In this document: positions 24,052 to 34,723 of the stretch, in pieces
Layout: every line of letters begins with the position of its first letter
Position numbering within the stretch: position 1 is the stretch's first letter
Source: Triangularia verruculosa
Lineage: Eukaryota; Ascomycota; Sordariomycetes; Sordariales; Podosporaceae
DNA: 64,000 bases
Assembly (NCBI GenBank): GCA_033296885.1
Contig: MU863940.1
Coordinates: forward strand, 124,001 to 188,000
Direction of reading: 5' to 3'
Program-made: the position numbers and the translations under genes
The notes under the pieces: generated by a model
Told to the model about the DNA's origin: nothing
The model's input: only the letters and a program-made list of their open reading frames with translations
The model's database searches: none

Positions 24052-24892
24052 GTGCAGGGATACCGAATGGAAATATTGGATTTGCTTGCGAATATGTATT
24101 CTTGGACATTGATGTGGTGGTGAAGACATCTCCATTAACACCACTGCTCTGCGCTAGTGCCTCAAAATGCCAGTAGAAAGGCAAGTCGCATTTTCTTCTG
24201 GGCTTTGAAACCCTTTTTGAGCGTCGAGGTGTTGAGCCACTTCCATGGGACAGTAAGGTATGTTCAATGATAGACAATGAAAAAATTATGTCTTTCGACC
24301 CGGCGTAATATGTGTACTAGCATCATAAAGTAACTCCATTAATTCTGCTCTTTAAGGCATTATAATCTGAGCTGCATATAGCTTATCTATGATGCTCGGA
24401 TAGATGACAGGTAGCGCTTGGGTTAACTTTACTTAAGGCTGTGTTCTTTATCTGAGCTTTTTGCAGACTCTTAATACTGGCATGGAGTTTATTCATGGTT
24501 AATTCGGTGCTAACCATCGACATCATTGAACCAAACTATCTTGATGATTAGATACATCATGGAAGGACTTATCATCAAAAGAGTACATCTGACCGCCTCT
24601 CTGCAGATCTGTATAGTTTCCCTTATCGTGGCTGACCTTGGCTCTATCCAAAACCCCTTGGATATGCTCTCAGCAAAAAGCCCTAATGGCTTGGGTGCGC
24701 AGAGAAGATTTGAGAGGATTGGCGCCCCAGTTTGAGCTAAAACAGGTATCCTACAACTTTCTTCATTGAAATATAATGTCCGATTCCATCTTTCCAGCTG
24801 CTTGTCAATTTTCCCAGCTTGCCTTCATCAATCGCTGTCAACACCCACCTTCTCTTCCCACCCACAGCGCACCACCACTAAAAGCAACAACA
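24052..24892. other. Spacer between the tandem paralogues
   Basis: AT-richer than its flanks, with no gene supported. It should carry the promoter of the second paralogue. Confidence 0.5.
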
Positions 24893-25543
24893 ATGGGAGC
24901 AAACACGAGCACCATCCGAAACAACACACCATCTGAGGAAGATCTCAAGACAGCCATGATTGTCATGGGTGTCATCTGGGCGGTAATCTCCCTCATCATC
25001 ACTCTCGTCGTAACATTCACGTCCCAGACCGAGGAAACAGCAGAATTGCCATGCTGGCCTTGGTTCGACAACAGGTTCAAATGCCTGAAGTTCTGCCGGG
25101 GAGAATGTTTTCTTGTGCCGTTTTACTTTCTCTTCTATTTTGTCTTCATCTTGACGTTCCTAGCGTGGGCCCCAGTGTATATCGCAGGCAACTGTCTTTA
25201 CGGCATACCCTTTTTCCTAGCTAAGTACAATAGGATTGAGACTTGCTGTGGGAAGGAGATTCCGGATAAGTGGAAAATTGGTAAAGATCTGGAGGCGGGG
25301 GGTCGTGGTCAGGGTGGGGGTGGGCGCTGTGAAGTGCCGTGTGGAAGGAGCTCTGAGAGGGGAGGAGCTGAGCAGGCTACTGTTTTGACTATGACTGTTG
25401 TGACTCAGCCACCACAACCTGAGGCGCCTATGGTGGCGGCAGTGAAGCCGGGGAGTGGGGAGGAGGTGACCCCAGTTGGGGTTCTAGAGGACCAGACTTC
25501 GCCGCCGGAGTATCAAGTGGTGGATCCGAGGCCAGAGAACTGA
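24893..25543 (+). CDS. Two-segment membrane protein with C-terminal PPxY (paralogue 2)
   Basis: 216 residues, single exon, starting at ATG 24893 in a strong context (CAACAATGG). MGANTS fits the N-myristoylation rule (Gly2, Ser6). Hydrophobic segments lie at about 21-43 (IVMGVIWAVISLIITLVVTF) and 75-115 (FLVPFYFLFYFVFILTFLAW). The loop carries PCWPWFDNRFKCLKFCRGEC, and ETCCGKE follows the second segment. The tail is Gly-, Pro- and Val-rich and ends SPPEYQVVDP, a PPxY motif. It forms a tandem pair with 23159 in the same orientation, and shared residues are spread along the whole length, so this is an old duplication. Function unknown; an adaptor that recruits a HECT ubiquitin ligase is a reasonable guess. 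Confidence 0.78.
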   Translation: MGANTSTIRNNTPSEEDLKTAMIVMGVIWAVISLIITLVVTFTSQTEETAELPCWPWFDNRFKCLKFCRGECFLVPFYFLFYFVFILTFLAWAPVYIAGNCLYGIPFFLAKYNRIETCCGKEIPDKWKIGKDLEAGGRGQGGGGRCEVPCGRSSERGGAEQATVLTMTVVTQPPQPEAPMVAAVKPGSGEEVTPVGVLEDQTSPPEYQVVDPRPEN

Positions 25544-26063
25544 TGGGTGGCTTTGGGTCTGTTTGCGTTCAGATGTCTCATCTTTGGTGCCTGGAGCAAG
25601 ACAAATGGATACAAAGCACGTGCGGTATCGGTCTTTGATAACGGGGCGATGATCTGGCTTCGATTGGGAGCGAGGGAAACTGGAGATGGCGGGGATATGG
25701 GGTTGTACCTCGGTTGTGACCATGTCAGGAGGGCAAGAACACAGCTGTGAGCAAGTATGAATGTTGATATGATGATGTACATGGGAGCTTGTTTGCACAC
25801 TCATGGGGCAGCAACAAAGGCATTCACTTCGGATGATGCCCCTTGACATTCTCGTGATCACATTTAACGGCCGTGCCCTAAATTGACAGTGCAAATGACT
25901 TGGGCACAATTTTCAGGAACGAATAAGGCATACCTGGCATGAGGCTGCGATTCGAAACATATATACCTGAGATAGGTATTGACTGGTACCCTCATAGACG
26001 GACAAATCATCAACACAACTTCCTCAACTGCACAGCTTTTGACCTCAGTATATTATCAGCAAG
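25544..26063. other. Intergenic, no gene seen
   Basis: Nothing beyond short unsupported frames. Confidence 0.5.
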
Positions 26064-26249
26064 ATGACCATTCCCGTCATTAGCCTCCTCGCCATTTTCG
26101 CTGGCGCTGTCGCCGGTATGGACCCGAGGATTCACGACGGAGACAACCAACCCATAGGTGGAGGACCTGGAGCCCCGGATCCAGATGATACTAGGGAGGG
26201 CTGCAGTGGGAAGATCTATGATGTTCCCAAGGAGCCTATCCCGATGTGA
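26064..26249 (+). CDS. Tiny secreted peptide candidate
   Basis: 61 residues as read. The N-terminus MTIPVISLLAIFAGAVAG looks like a signal peptide, leaving a mature peptide of about 43 residues that is Asp/Gly/Pro-rich with a single cysteine (EGCSGKIYDVP). A donor GTGAGC at 26246 overlaps the stop. Splicing to AG at 26308 would replace the end with IGWRKMSPKQW and a stop at 26342, while splicing to the nearer CAG at 26304 gives the same end as no splicing. The start context (AAGATGACC) is acceptable. No family recognised; it could also be non-coding. Confidence 0.4.
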   Translation: MTIPVISLLAIFAGAVAGMDPRIHDGDNQPIGGGPGAPDPDDTREGCSGKIYDVPKEPIPM

Positions 26250-26390
26250 GCTTTTCCACCTCGCTATGGATTCCTCAATGGACCCACATCATGACCAAAC
26301 TCAGGTAGTGGCTGGAGGAAGATGTCGCCAAAACAGTGGTAAAAACGAAGCCAGATTTGCTTAGAAAATTGCAATCGGAAAAGATAAAGA

Positions 26391-26729
26391 TTACTGGCTT
26401 CTTTTGGTGAACGTTGGTATATTATTTGGCATGCCATGATTGTAGGCCGAGGGGACGGCTGATACCAGATACCTGAACGATTCTCCACAAGGTCGCCACA
26501 CCTCCAGACTCCAGCATCCAACACCGGTTTCTACGAAGGAGCACAGGTAGAAATCACTATCATGCCCCGATAAGTGATTCAAAAGATCGGTTACATCAAT
26601 TTGATCATACAACACAAATCCGATAGCAATTGTAACTGGCTTGACACCATCGGGTGTCCTGCCGTCAAGTCTTGTGTAAGTGGACTTGCCCATCTTAGAA
26701 ACGGAATAAGGCTGATCCACTGGAGCCAA
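26391..26729 (-). CDS. Hypothetical protein, possible DJ-1/PfpI-type fragment
   Basis: 112 residues. The segment KPVTIAIGFVLYDQIDVTDL resembles the first strand-helix of fungal DJ-1/PfpI-like proteins, which begin with a hydrophobic strand, a tyrosine or phenylalanine, and DV. The nucleophile-elbow cysteine region expected later is missing. It is therefore a fragment, a gene with unrecognised introns, or a chance match. It is divergent from the gene at 26889, with only 159 bp between the starts. Confidence 0.3.
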   Translation of the reverse strand: MAPVDQPYSVSKMGKSTYTRLDGRTPDGVKPVTIAIGFVLYDQIDVTDLLNHLSGHDSDFYLCSFVETGVGCWSLEVWRPCGESFRYLVSAVPSAYNHGMPNNIPTFTKRSQ

Positions 26730-26888
26730 TCAGAGTGCGTCAATTGATCGGGAGATGCCCCTCATTTCTCGACCCACCTTGGCGCAGCCGTCCAACCGAT
26801 TGGATCACCCAGCCCATCAGCCATTATTCTTTCACAGAACCGAAACCAGGTGAACCCTTCTTGATCTCTCTCTCTCGCCCCAGAAAGT

Positions 26889-27650
26889 ATGGGTATCATC
26901 CGCAAAACAATCAAGACCGCCTTCCTGGCCACGGTGGGCACCGTTGGGTACCTTGGAACCACTACGCGCCTGGAGAGCCCGCTGCCCGAAGACGACCCCC
27001 TATGGCGCTCAAAGAGCTTCGCCAAATACAACCGACACAATAATGCCTCAACACAAGATCTTGTTTACAAGCGTATTCCACTTGCTAAGATCAAGCCCGA
27101 GCTCCTCCAGCGTGAGGGCGACCTTGCGCTGGAGTTTTGCCGTGGCGTCTGGAGCGGATTAGGTGAGCCTGTCCTCATTCACCGGCCAGTCACAAACCAC
27201 GCCAAATCCATTTTCGGAACTAACTTTACATCTGCTGCAGGATATCGCTTTCAACGGGCCTATCTCGCCCGGAAATACCAGGGGCCCGCCACGGCCTCAC
27301 AGCTGTGGACTACTGACCAGCTATCCAAGTCGACGTATGAGCCAGGTACACAACTGACTGACCACTTTGAGGTCGTTGAGAAGACGCCAACTGAGATTGT
27401 TGTTCGTTGCGGCGATACGCCGAGGAACGCCGGGCCAAGAGACTCTGATGGTCTGTTTGTCATTTCTGCCAGTGTCGACAAGGCCCGTGGTGAGGTGGTC
27501 CTTGGGTTGAAGAGCTGCTTGTTCAATGGCAACACCAGGGTTGAGGGAATCCAGGGGCCAATGCCCGGCTGGATGGAGGAGCTTCACAGATGGTATGCCC
27601 GTCTATGGCTGGTGACGGGGTCTTGGAAGGTTACGTCTTCCTTTCTGTGA
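26889..27650 (+). CDS. Conserved fungal protein of unknown function
   Basis: 227 residues from two exons (26889-27162 and 27241-27650). The 78-bp intron has donor GTGAGC, branch ACTAAC and acceptor GCAG. It is a multiple of three without a stop, so it looks coding if not removed; splicing restores WSGLGYRFQRAYLARKYQ. An N-terminal hydrophobic segment (about residues 8-26, IKTAFLATVGTVGYLGTT) may target it to a membrane or to mitochondria. Downstream features include LTDHFEVVEKTPTEIVVRCG, RDSDGLFVISASVD and a Trp-rich end (MPGWMEELHRWYARLW). I recall similar sequences in other ascomycetes annotated only as hypothetical, and assign no activity. Confidence 0.8.
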   Translation: MGIIRKTIKTAFLATVGTVGYLGTTTRLESPLPEDDPLWRSKSFAKYNRHNNASTQDLVYKRIPLAKIKPELLQREGDLALEFCRGVWSGLGEPVLIHRPVTNHAKSIFGTNFTSAAGYRFQRAYLARKYQGPATASQLWTTDQLSKSTYEPGTQLTDHFEVVEKTPTEIVVRCGDTPRNAGPRDSDGLFVISASVDKARGEVVLGLKSCLFNGNTRVEGIQGPMPGWMEELHRWYARLWLVTGSWKVTSSFL

Positions 27651-28492
27651 TTGGGCTTCGTGTGAACCACCCCTCTCTTTTGGCTTGGTTGTCCTGAGAC
27701 CGCTCTCTTCACCACCCACAGCATCTCGCAGTTTGCTCAACATTTTGGATATTGATCTTGACACAAAATACAGATATCTATCTACAGTACATATACTGGA
27801 ATTTCCCAGAGGCATTTATGTTGTTTACCCTTTTCCTGAAGCTCAAACTTACTGCACAAAGTCTCGGGTTGGACCATGACGCCTCCGATGTTTTGGAACG
27901 TGGGTGCGGAGATCAGCATCGGCGGGGTAAGCGGGGCCATCCCGCCTTATCGACTGCTCCATCCAACCACCTTACATCTGACAGAGAGTGTCACGGCTGT
28001 TCTTCGATACTCTCACACTAGGATATCCTGCCGATACTAATGTGAGTTGATCAGCAAGTGCCACAGAAGCGCATGCATATCAAGGCGGGGTCCTGGTGAT
28101 AACGGAAGCGAGGAAGAATCTATGGAAGATCTAACAGACGGACGATGAGGAAAGTGGTTCACGTGGGCACGACCTGTGTCCCGCCACAACGCAACACATG
28201 TCTGTCGACGGCAGTCAACGGCACAAAGGATTGGACAATACCTGAGACCCAAGAACCGGGATGCGAACCCACCATTGACCTGCGGCTTTTAGGAACAAAT
28301 TGGGCCAACTATTCCGTATCCTGACCTTGTACTTTTCCTTATCATTGAACAGGTGGAGTAGCGGTTTGCTTCTCTCCCTGCATTCCGCCTCAGTATACTC
28401 CTAGATTTATATGGAGGATATCCTGTTGAATCCTGTCTTGCCTTTCATCACACAACACGGCAAGATACACACACTCTCGCCACTCCTTCACC
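27651..28492. other. Intergenic, promoter of the amine oxidase
   Basis: No gene supported. Confidence 0.5.
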
Positions 28493-30773
28493 ATGGTCGC
28501 CAACCAAGATGTAAAGGCCACCCAGGCCCCGGTCATCGAGACCGACAATATCGCCGCTGTCAAGGCTTCTATTGTTTCCAGCGAGACCACCGATGCTGCT
28601 TCATTAACACACCCTCTTGGTCCTATTACCGGCGAGGAAATCACCAGGGGTGCGGACCTGATCAGATCAGTCTGGCCAGAGGGCACGAAGTTGCAGTTCA
28701 AAGTCAACACTCTTCAGGAGCCAGAGAAGAAGTTGCTTGTTCCCTGGCTTGCTGCCGAGAGGGCTGGTGAGAAGCCGGCGCCGCTAGACCGCAAGTCTTT
28801 TATTGTCTATACCTTTAGAGGAACTGTAGGTTATTCTGAAAGAGAAATATGGACGGAAATGTTAACCTCGACATAGCACAATGTTCACGAGGCGGTTGTC
28901 AACCTGACTACTGGCAAGGTTGAGTTCAATGCCAAGCTTGGGCCCTTCCAGCACCCTAACAGTGATATGTCTGAGTTGGAGGAGGTTGAGAAGGCCGTGT
29001 TGGAGATTCCTGAGGTCAAGGCCGAGATTGAGAAGCTTGGCCTTCCCGAGGGAGCTGTGGTTGTTATGGATCCATGGATCTATGGCATGGCTTCCCCATG
29101 CCTCGCATGCTCGTGTATGGCAAGGGGCTAACAGAGTTGCAGGCGCCGACGGCCTCAAGGAGGGCAAGTTTGACGACGACAAGCGCATCATGCAATGCAA
29201 CCTCTACCTTCGCGACCCCAACAACTCTTCTGAGGTGGACAGCTGCCACTATTCCTTCCCTCTGCCTGTTTCGCCCGTCATCGACCCCGCCACCCTTGAG
29301 CTTGTCCATATCGACATCATGCCTACCGGCCACGATGAGACCACCAAGCCTTTCACCTACAAGGAACGCCCAGCGAACGAGTACATCCCTGAAGCCAACA
29401 CCATGCGCACTGACCTCAAGCCTCTCCAGGTCGTACAACCCGAAGGCGCCTCCTTCAGTGTCGAGCCCTTCTCTGAGCTCGGTCGCACACTGAAGTGGCA
29501 GAAATGGGACTTCAAGGTTGGCTTCAACCAGAGAGAAGGCATGGTACTTTACGACGTCCACTACGACAACCGTCCACTCTTTTACCGTTTGTCGCTGTCT
29601 GATATGGCCATACCATATGGCGACCCACGCAATCCGTTTCACCGCAAGTGTGCCTTTGATCTCGGTGATGTCGGTGCCGGTTTGACTGCCAACAACCTCC
29701 AACTCGGCTGCGACTGCCTTGGCAGCATCTACTACATCTCCTCCATTCTCGGCAATGCCCAAGGTAAGCCCGTCGACGCTCCCAATGTCGTCTGCATCCA
29801 CGAGCAGGACTCTGGTCTTCTGTGGAAGCACACGAACTACCGCACCAACCGCGCCGTTGTCGTCCGCAACCGTGAACTCGTCCTGCAGTCTATCTTGACT
29901 GTCAGCAACTACGAGTACATCCTTGCTTTCATTTTCAATCAGGCTGGCGACATTACCTACGAGGTCCGCGCCACTGGTATCCTCTCTACCCAGCCCCTTG
30001 ACCTCGAGCTTACCGAAGTCCCCCACCCCTTCGGTACTGTCGTCCACCCCGGTGTGCTTGGCGGTTACCATCAGCACTTCTTCTCCCTCCGTGTTGATCC
30101 CATGGTAGGTGGTCACGGTAACCTGATTGCGTACGACGAGGCCGAGGCCCTTCCTCGCGACCCCAAGCTCAACCCTCACGGTCACGGGTACATTGTTAAG
30201 AACACAACCATCGACACCACTGGTGGTTACGATCTCGATCCAAGCAAGAACAGGACGTTCAAGATTCTGAACCCATCGGTCAAGAACACCGTCAATAAGC
30301 TCCCAGTGGGCTACAAAGTTCACGTCCCGCCTTTCCAGCCTATCCTTGCCGACAAGGACAGCTACCACTACAAGCGCGCCGAGTTCGCCGACCGCAGCTT
30401 CTACGTTACAAAGTATGCGGAAGGTGAGCTGTTCGCGGGAGGCAAGTACACCAACCAAAGCCACGGCGGAACTGGCGTGCGGAGCTGGGCTGAGAGGAAG
30501 GAGGACTTGCTGAAGGAGCAGGACCCAGTCTTGTGGGTGAATTTTGGCATCAACCATATTCCTAGAGTGGAGGACTTCCCAGTCATGCCTGCTGAGATGC
30601 TCAGAGTGATGCTGAGACCAGTCAACTTCTTTGACAAGAACCCAGCGCTGGATGTGCCATCTTCCAAGCAGAGCTTCAACCGCAGCACTGCACTCAATAC
30701 TGAGGATGAGCTGGCGAAGAAGGTGGATGGGTTGGCGGTTACTGGTAGTGAGATGAAGGGGTGCTGTTCTTAG
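28493..30773 (+). CDS. Copper amine oxidase (primary-amine oxidase)
   Basis: Oxidises primary amines to aldehydes with release of H2O2 and ammonia, using Cu(II) and topaquinone. 723 residues in three exons (28493-28825, 28877-29084, 29143-30773). Seen: the cofactor tyrosine in SNYEYIL (about residue 437), the catalytic-base region AFDLGDVGAG, the copper-binding HQH in GGYHQHFFSLRVDP, and the third histidine in NFGINHIPRVEDFPVMP. Intron 1 is 51 bp (GTAGGT to TAG). Intron 2 is 58 bp (29085-29142) and starts with GC, not GT: the exon junction must read DPWIYG/ADGLKEG, the branch GCTAACA is present, and no usable GT donor exists. There is no signal peptide and no SKL end, so it is probably cytosolic or unconventionally targeted. 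A Dabb gene lies 390 bp downstream. Confidence 0.95.
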
Positions 30774-31160
30774 ACACTTGTCTCATAGGTGTTATTTGAA
30801 GGGCGCTTTTCTTTTCTTTTTTCTGGATTTACATATGCATTAGGCGTGGTTTGATATTGGATACCAAACAATTCCATTTTATGGTTTCGTACATCTTGGC
30901 ATCTGGAACGGGTGATGATCTCTGGATGACTGATGTTCTGGAATTTGCAAACAGGTGACCTTCCGTCGAGAGGCTGCTAGTCGATCACGGGTGGTGGTGG
31001 ACTGTGATGTAATGGATGCGGGGTTGATGGGAGCACAGAGATCAGACCTCAAAAGCTTGGGTTGACCACCCGAGAGTCAGTTGGCTGGGTCCTACACTGC
31101 TTGCGAAACAGAACATCAATTTTGCTTCAACATTGGATCTTTCGAGGAGATACTGTCAAA

Positions 31161-31631
31161 ATGGGCGTCATCCACGTCGTCATGTTCAGCTTTAAACCAT
31201 TGGCAACACCAGAGGAGGTCCAAGGGGTCAGTCAACCACAAAGCTAATTACCTGGCACAATCACCTCTCGTGCCCTCAGCTATCCATCATGAGACTAACA
31301 GTTTGATAGTTCTGCCGCGATCTCCTGGCCCTCAAAGAGAGCTGCGTCCATCCAGACACGAACCGGCCGTACATGAAGAACATTACGGGAGGGGTGAATA
31401 CCCATATGAGTGAGGCACAGGTATGCCTTCCTCGTCTTGGCTGTTATCTGACCCGAAGACTGATGGAGTACCCAGGACAGAGTGACCCACGCATTCGTGA
31501 GCGAGTTTGACTGTGACGAAGACAGGGAATATTATCTCAAAACAGACCCGGCGTATGCTGCGTTCTGGGATGGTGCGAAGGGGATTGTGGAGAAGACACA
31601 GGTGGTGGGATTTCAGCCTGGGGAGTTTTGA
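31161..31631 (+). CDS. Dabb (stress-responsive A/B barrel) protein
   Basis: 110 residues in three exons (31161-31226, 31310-31420, 31476-31631), all joined in phase 0. Introns are 83 bp (GTCAGT, branch ACTAACA, TAG) and 55 bp (GTATGC to CAG). It starts MGVIHVVMFSFKP and contains MKNITGGVNTHMSEAQDRVTHA, EFDCDEDREYYLKTDPAY and a C-terminal TQVVGFQPGEF. These are the beta strands and helices of the dimeric alpha/beta-barrel Dabb family. Relatives include stress-induced proteins and some polyketide cyclases. The catalytic role cannot be read from the sequence. Confidence 0.88.
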
Positions 31632-32222
31632 TTGATACCAATGACCGGACTATGTCAATACATCTCTTGCTGTGTTAATAAAGCGCCGTTGATTTTGATA
31701 CTGTTCTCATTGCGAGGGTCGGCACCCGGGTCGTAGTTGCCGCTGTCAATGTCGGCCCTGCTGGAGCTCAAAGCTTAACAGTTGCTCACCCCGCAGCATT
31801 GAACCACAAGGGTGCATATCCACCTGTGATTGGCCAGCCGGCATGGCCAGACGTCATTTAGCCCCACACCCTCCTGGCCTTCAGACCGACCCAGTGCGAC
31901 CCTCAGCCCGGCAAGCCGTCGGCCTTTCTTTGGGATGGGAACAGCGCATGCAAGTCCACCGAGCGATACTTTCCCCCGTTTCATCTGCCTGTTTCTGATC
32001 ATTATCTCCATCGCGTTGCTTGCTTGTCCTATTGCCTGTTCAGCATCAACTTCCAGCAACAGCGAGCCTGCCCGACGCGTCGATCAAAGCATCAACTTCG
32101 CCTTGTAATTATTTGCCGGCATCACCGGAACACGACCTGAGCACAGTTTCCGACTCGCGACCCTGTTACAAAGATACCTTCAGCCTCACACGAGCTCAAA
32201 CCCACACCCAAACAACATCAAG
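31632..32222. other. Intergenic, no gene seen
   Basis: GC-rich spacer and leader of the next gene. Confidence 0.5.
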
Positions 32223-33702
32223 ATGTCGCAGACCTCCCATCCAACCCTCATCAATCTCCCACAACCCCCTTCCAACCCCGAGACCCCCGAGATTCCGTAC
32301 GTACTCCTTTCTTGTTGTTCCTCAACGGTTCCCTTACTTACACTCTGCCAGCGGAACCCCGACATCCACAACCACTTCTCTCTCCGCGCTTTCCACAACC
32401 GCGATCAAGGACGGCCACAAAGGCACCGTCCATCACCACCCTTCCTACCGCGGGCCCCCGCAATATGATCCCTCCAATTCCTCCCTCGAAGCCGAGCGCG
32501 CCGACCGCATCTCTCGCCTTACCGGCCTAGCCCCAGCTGCCTACTCCCGCCAGCAGCAACAACTCAGAGGGCAGTCCGCCCAGCCCTTCTCTCAGACCCA
32601 GACACAGCAATTCCAACCGCCGACCGGGATAGCTTACTTCGATGCTCAGGGACAACCACAGATGCAGAACAAAATGAGCACAGTCGGCTCAGCCTCCGCA
32701 ACCGAAGCTTCCGCTTCCATCGGCGCGGGTAGTGTTAGTGGGATGAGTCGCACGACGACAATGCGGGGAAGAGGGGAGGATGGCGATGATGATATGCTCA
32801 CCGAGATGGATAGCGCTAGTGTTGCGGGGGCTAGCCACTACACCAATATGGGGCCGGACGATGATATGATGATGGATGATGACAGTATCAGTAGGAGGAG
32901 CGCAGGGACGTATGATGAAGAGGATGATGGTAGAGAAAGCCTGGTTGGTTTCGGAGAGGGCGCCGGGAGCACCGTCAGTGGCCCTATCTATCATCGGCGG
33001 GGGATGCCGAGTACTGGGGGAGTGGGACAGCAGGGATTGGAGAGGAGTAATTCTGGGTTCAGTGAGGCTGCTCCTGCTTCGAATCATCTGGGGATGACAG
33101 CGAGGAATAACAATACCAGCTCAGGGGCTGGTATTGTAAGACCATTCTCCAATCCACGACTGTCAGATAACAACAACAACAACAACAACAGCAACAATAA
33201 CGGGAGCAACAGCGACACCCCCATCAGTCAGACCGCCGCAGGAGAGATAGAGCGAGCGAGAATGGTGGATGGTGTCGCATTCGAAGGAACGGTGGCTGCT
33301 GCCCAGGGTGCTACAGTACCGGGGAGCGTGGGCGATGATGTGTTTGTCGATACTACGACGGGGGGCCCGGTGCCCATGCAACAGCCGATGGCGCACCCGA
33401 CGAGTGCAATTAGAGAGACACAGCAGCCAGGCTCGCATCAGCATGTTGCTCAACAGCAGGCTTTGGCTTTCGCACAGCAGCAACATCAACAGCGGAGCAA
33501 TGTGGGTATCACTTCGCCCAGCGCGCTGTCGGTTGGGTCTGGCTCTACCGGCACTGGGGCGAACTCGAGAGAGGCTGCCGAGAGGATCATCAGGGAACAA
33601 TTTGGAGGTGGTGATGGGCCAGGAAGAGGGACCGGAGGTCCATTAGGGAGCCCCAGAGGTGATGGGCAACGTCTTGGAAGATTCTATTTTGAGGAGCGTT
33701 GA
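32223..33702 (+). CDS. Gln/Asn/Ser-rich disordered fungal protein
   Basis: 474 residues from two exons (32223-32296 and 32352-33702). The 55-bp intron is GTACGT to CAG with branch CTTAC. The spliced N-terminus reads PETPEIPGTPTSTTTSLSAL. The best-conserved-looking parts are KGTVHHHPSYRGPPQYDP with SSLEAERADRISRLTGL near the start, and EAAERIIREQF with RLGRFYFEER at the very end. Between them are Asp/Met-rich, Gln-rich and Asn-rich tracts, the last from an AAC microsatellite near 33168-33205. The pattern of two short conserved ends around a disordered middle suggests a scaffold or adaptor. PPQY in the N-terminal block is a PPxY motif. No family name is known to me. Confidence 0.8.
33168..33205 (+). 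repeat. AAC microsatellite encoding poly-Asn
   Basis: About ten near-perfect AAC/AAT/AGC triplets in frame within the disordered protein, giving an interrupted Asn run. Confidence 0.85.
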
Positions 33703-34723
33703 GGTTGGTGAGATCTGCCTGTCCATCTCGGCTGGACTCGAGACCAGGCATGGAAGAATGTTGTACTTTCTAGACGACCTGGGTCGTCATTGTCTTTGCT
33801 ATCAGTGGCCTCGGCGCTTGGTATGGTCATCCGGAAATGGATGGGTAGTGGTGTTGCTACGTGTGTACTGTAGTCATGTATTGGCATCGATGCGGATGTC
33901 GTCTTTTCTACGGCCCTAGCCCAGAATACCAGATTTGTTCATGTGTCATCGATCAACAGGCCATGCCCCTGGTGTGTGTTTCAGCTTCTTGAGCCTTGAT
34001 GGTCCTCGTGTTCTCGTGGGGCGGTCATTCGGCGAGTCTGGCGGGGTCTGTGCCGGTGAGAGCGTCCAGATGGAGGAGGGAACAGTTGGTGTTGGCTGCA
34101 GTGGATAGCACTGAATCTCATCCCATGTGACTGCGCGCGCAAGCTGACACTGCGAAATGCCTCAACTGGCGCCATGGATCAGTGGTGGTGCCAACGCGTG
34201 TTTTGAGACGTTTGAGGGAATCTACGCTATCCTCCTCCAGTATCCCTATCTCCGTCAGCACAAGACTGAGAGTAATCGCCCTCCGTTCCTTGCCCCTTAT
34301 TAAAAGACTTCCACGGCTGTTCCTTCTTCCGGGCCTTCCTCTTTACCATGGCACCCTTTGGAGTACAGTTCTGTTTTACTTACTTTAGACTCAATTTCGG
34401 ATCCTTTTTTGTCAATCAGCTGCTCGTCACCCTATGCTGATAAAAAGAACGGACAGTTAGCTAGGCCTATTTAGAGGCGTTTAGCTACCTTAGATATGAT
34501 GAACTTACCCTAGAAAGGGTGGCGGCTGACTTTTGTTCAGGAGCCATGAACTGATATGAAGAGGAGTACTTTCGTGATGCGGAATGTAGGAATAAATTCC
34601 GAGACCACTGATAGTCATGCAGGTATCTAGGTAGTTAAAAACAACATTCCTACACCGTACACACCGCTCCAGTCTTAAGTACTTTATCCAGCCTGACCAC
34701 GGACCCCTTTCCACTTCATGCCA
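33703..34723. other. Intergenic, no gene seen
   Basis: No supportable gene. The stretch turns AT-richer after 34440, towards the broken NLR. Confidence 0.5.

Noticed and set aside
27163..27240. In-frame insertion in the conserved orphan at 26889
   Set aside because: It is open and a multiple of three, but has a perfect donor, branch and acceptor and interrupts a coherent motif; treated as an intron.
29064..30557. Long minus-strand frame, 497 codons
   Set aside because: Antisense shadow of the copper amine oxidase, whose active-site motifs settle the strand.
32020..32222. Upstream extension of the Gln/Asn-rich protein
   Set aside because: The frame is open from 32020, but the ATG at 32223 with a GTACGT/CAG intron gives a cleaner N-terminus; the open upstream part is leader plus intron.
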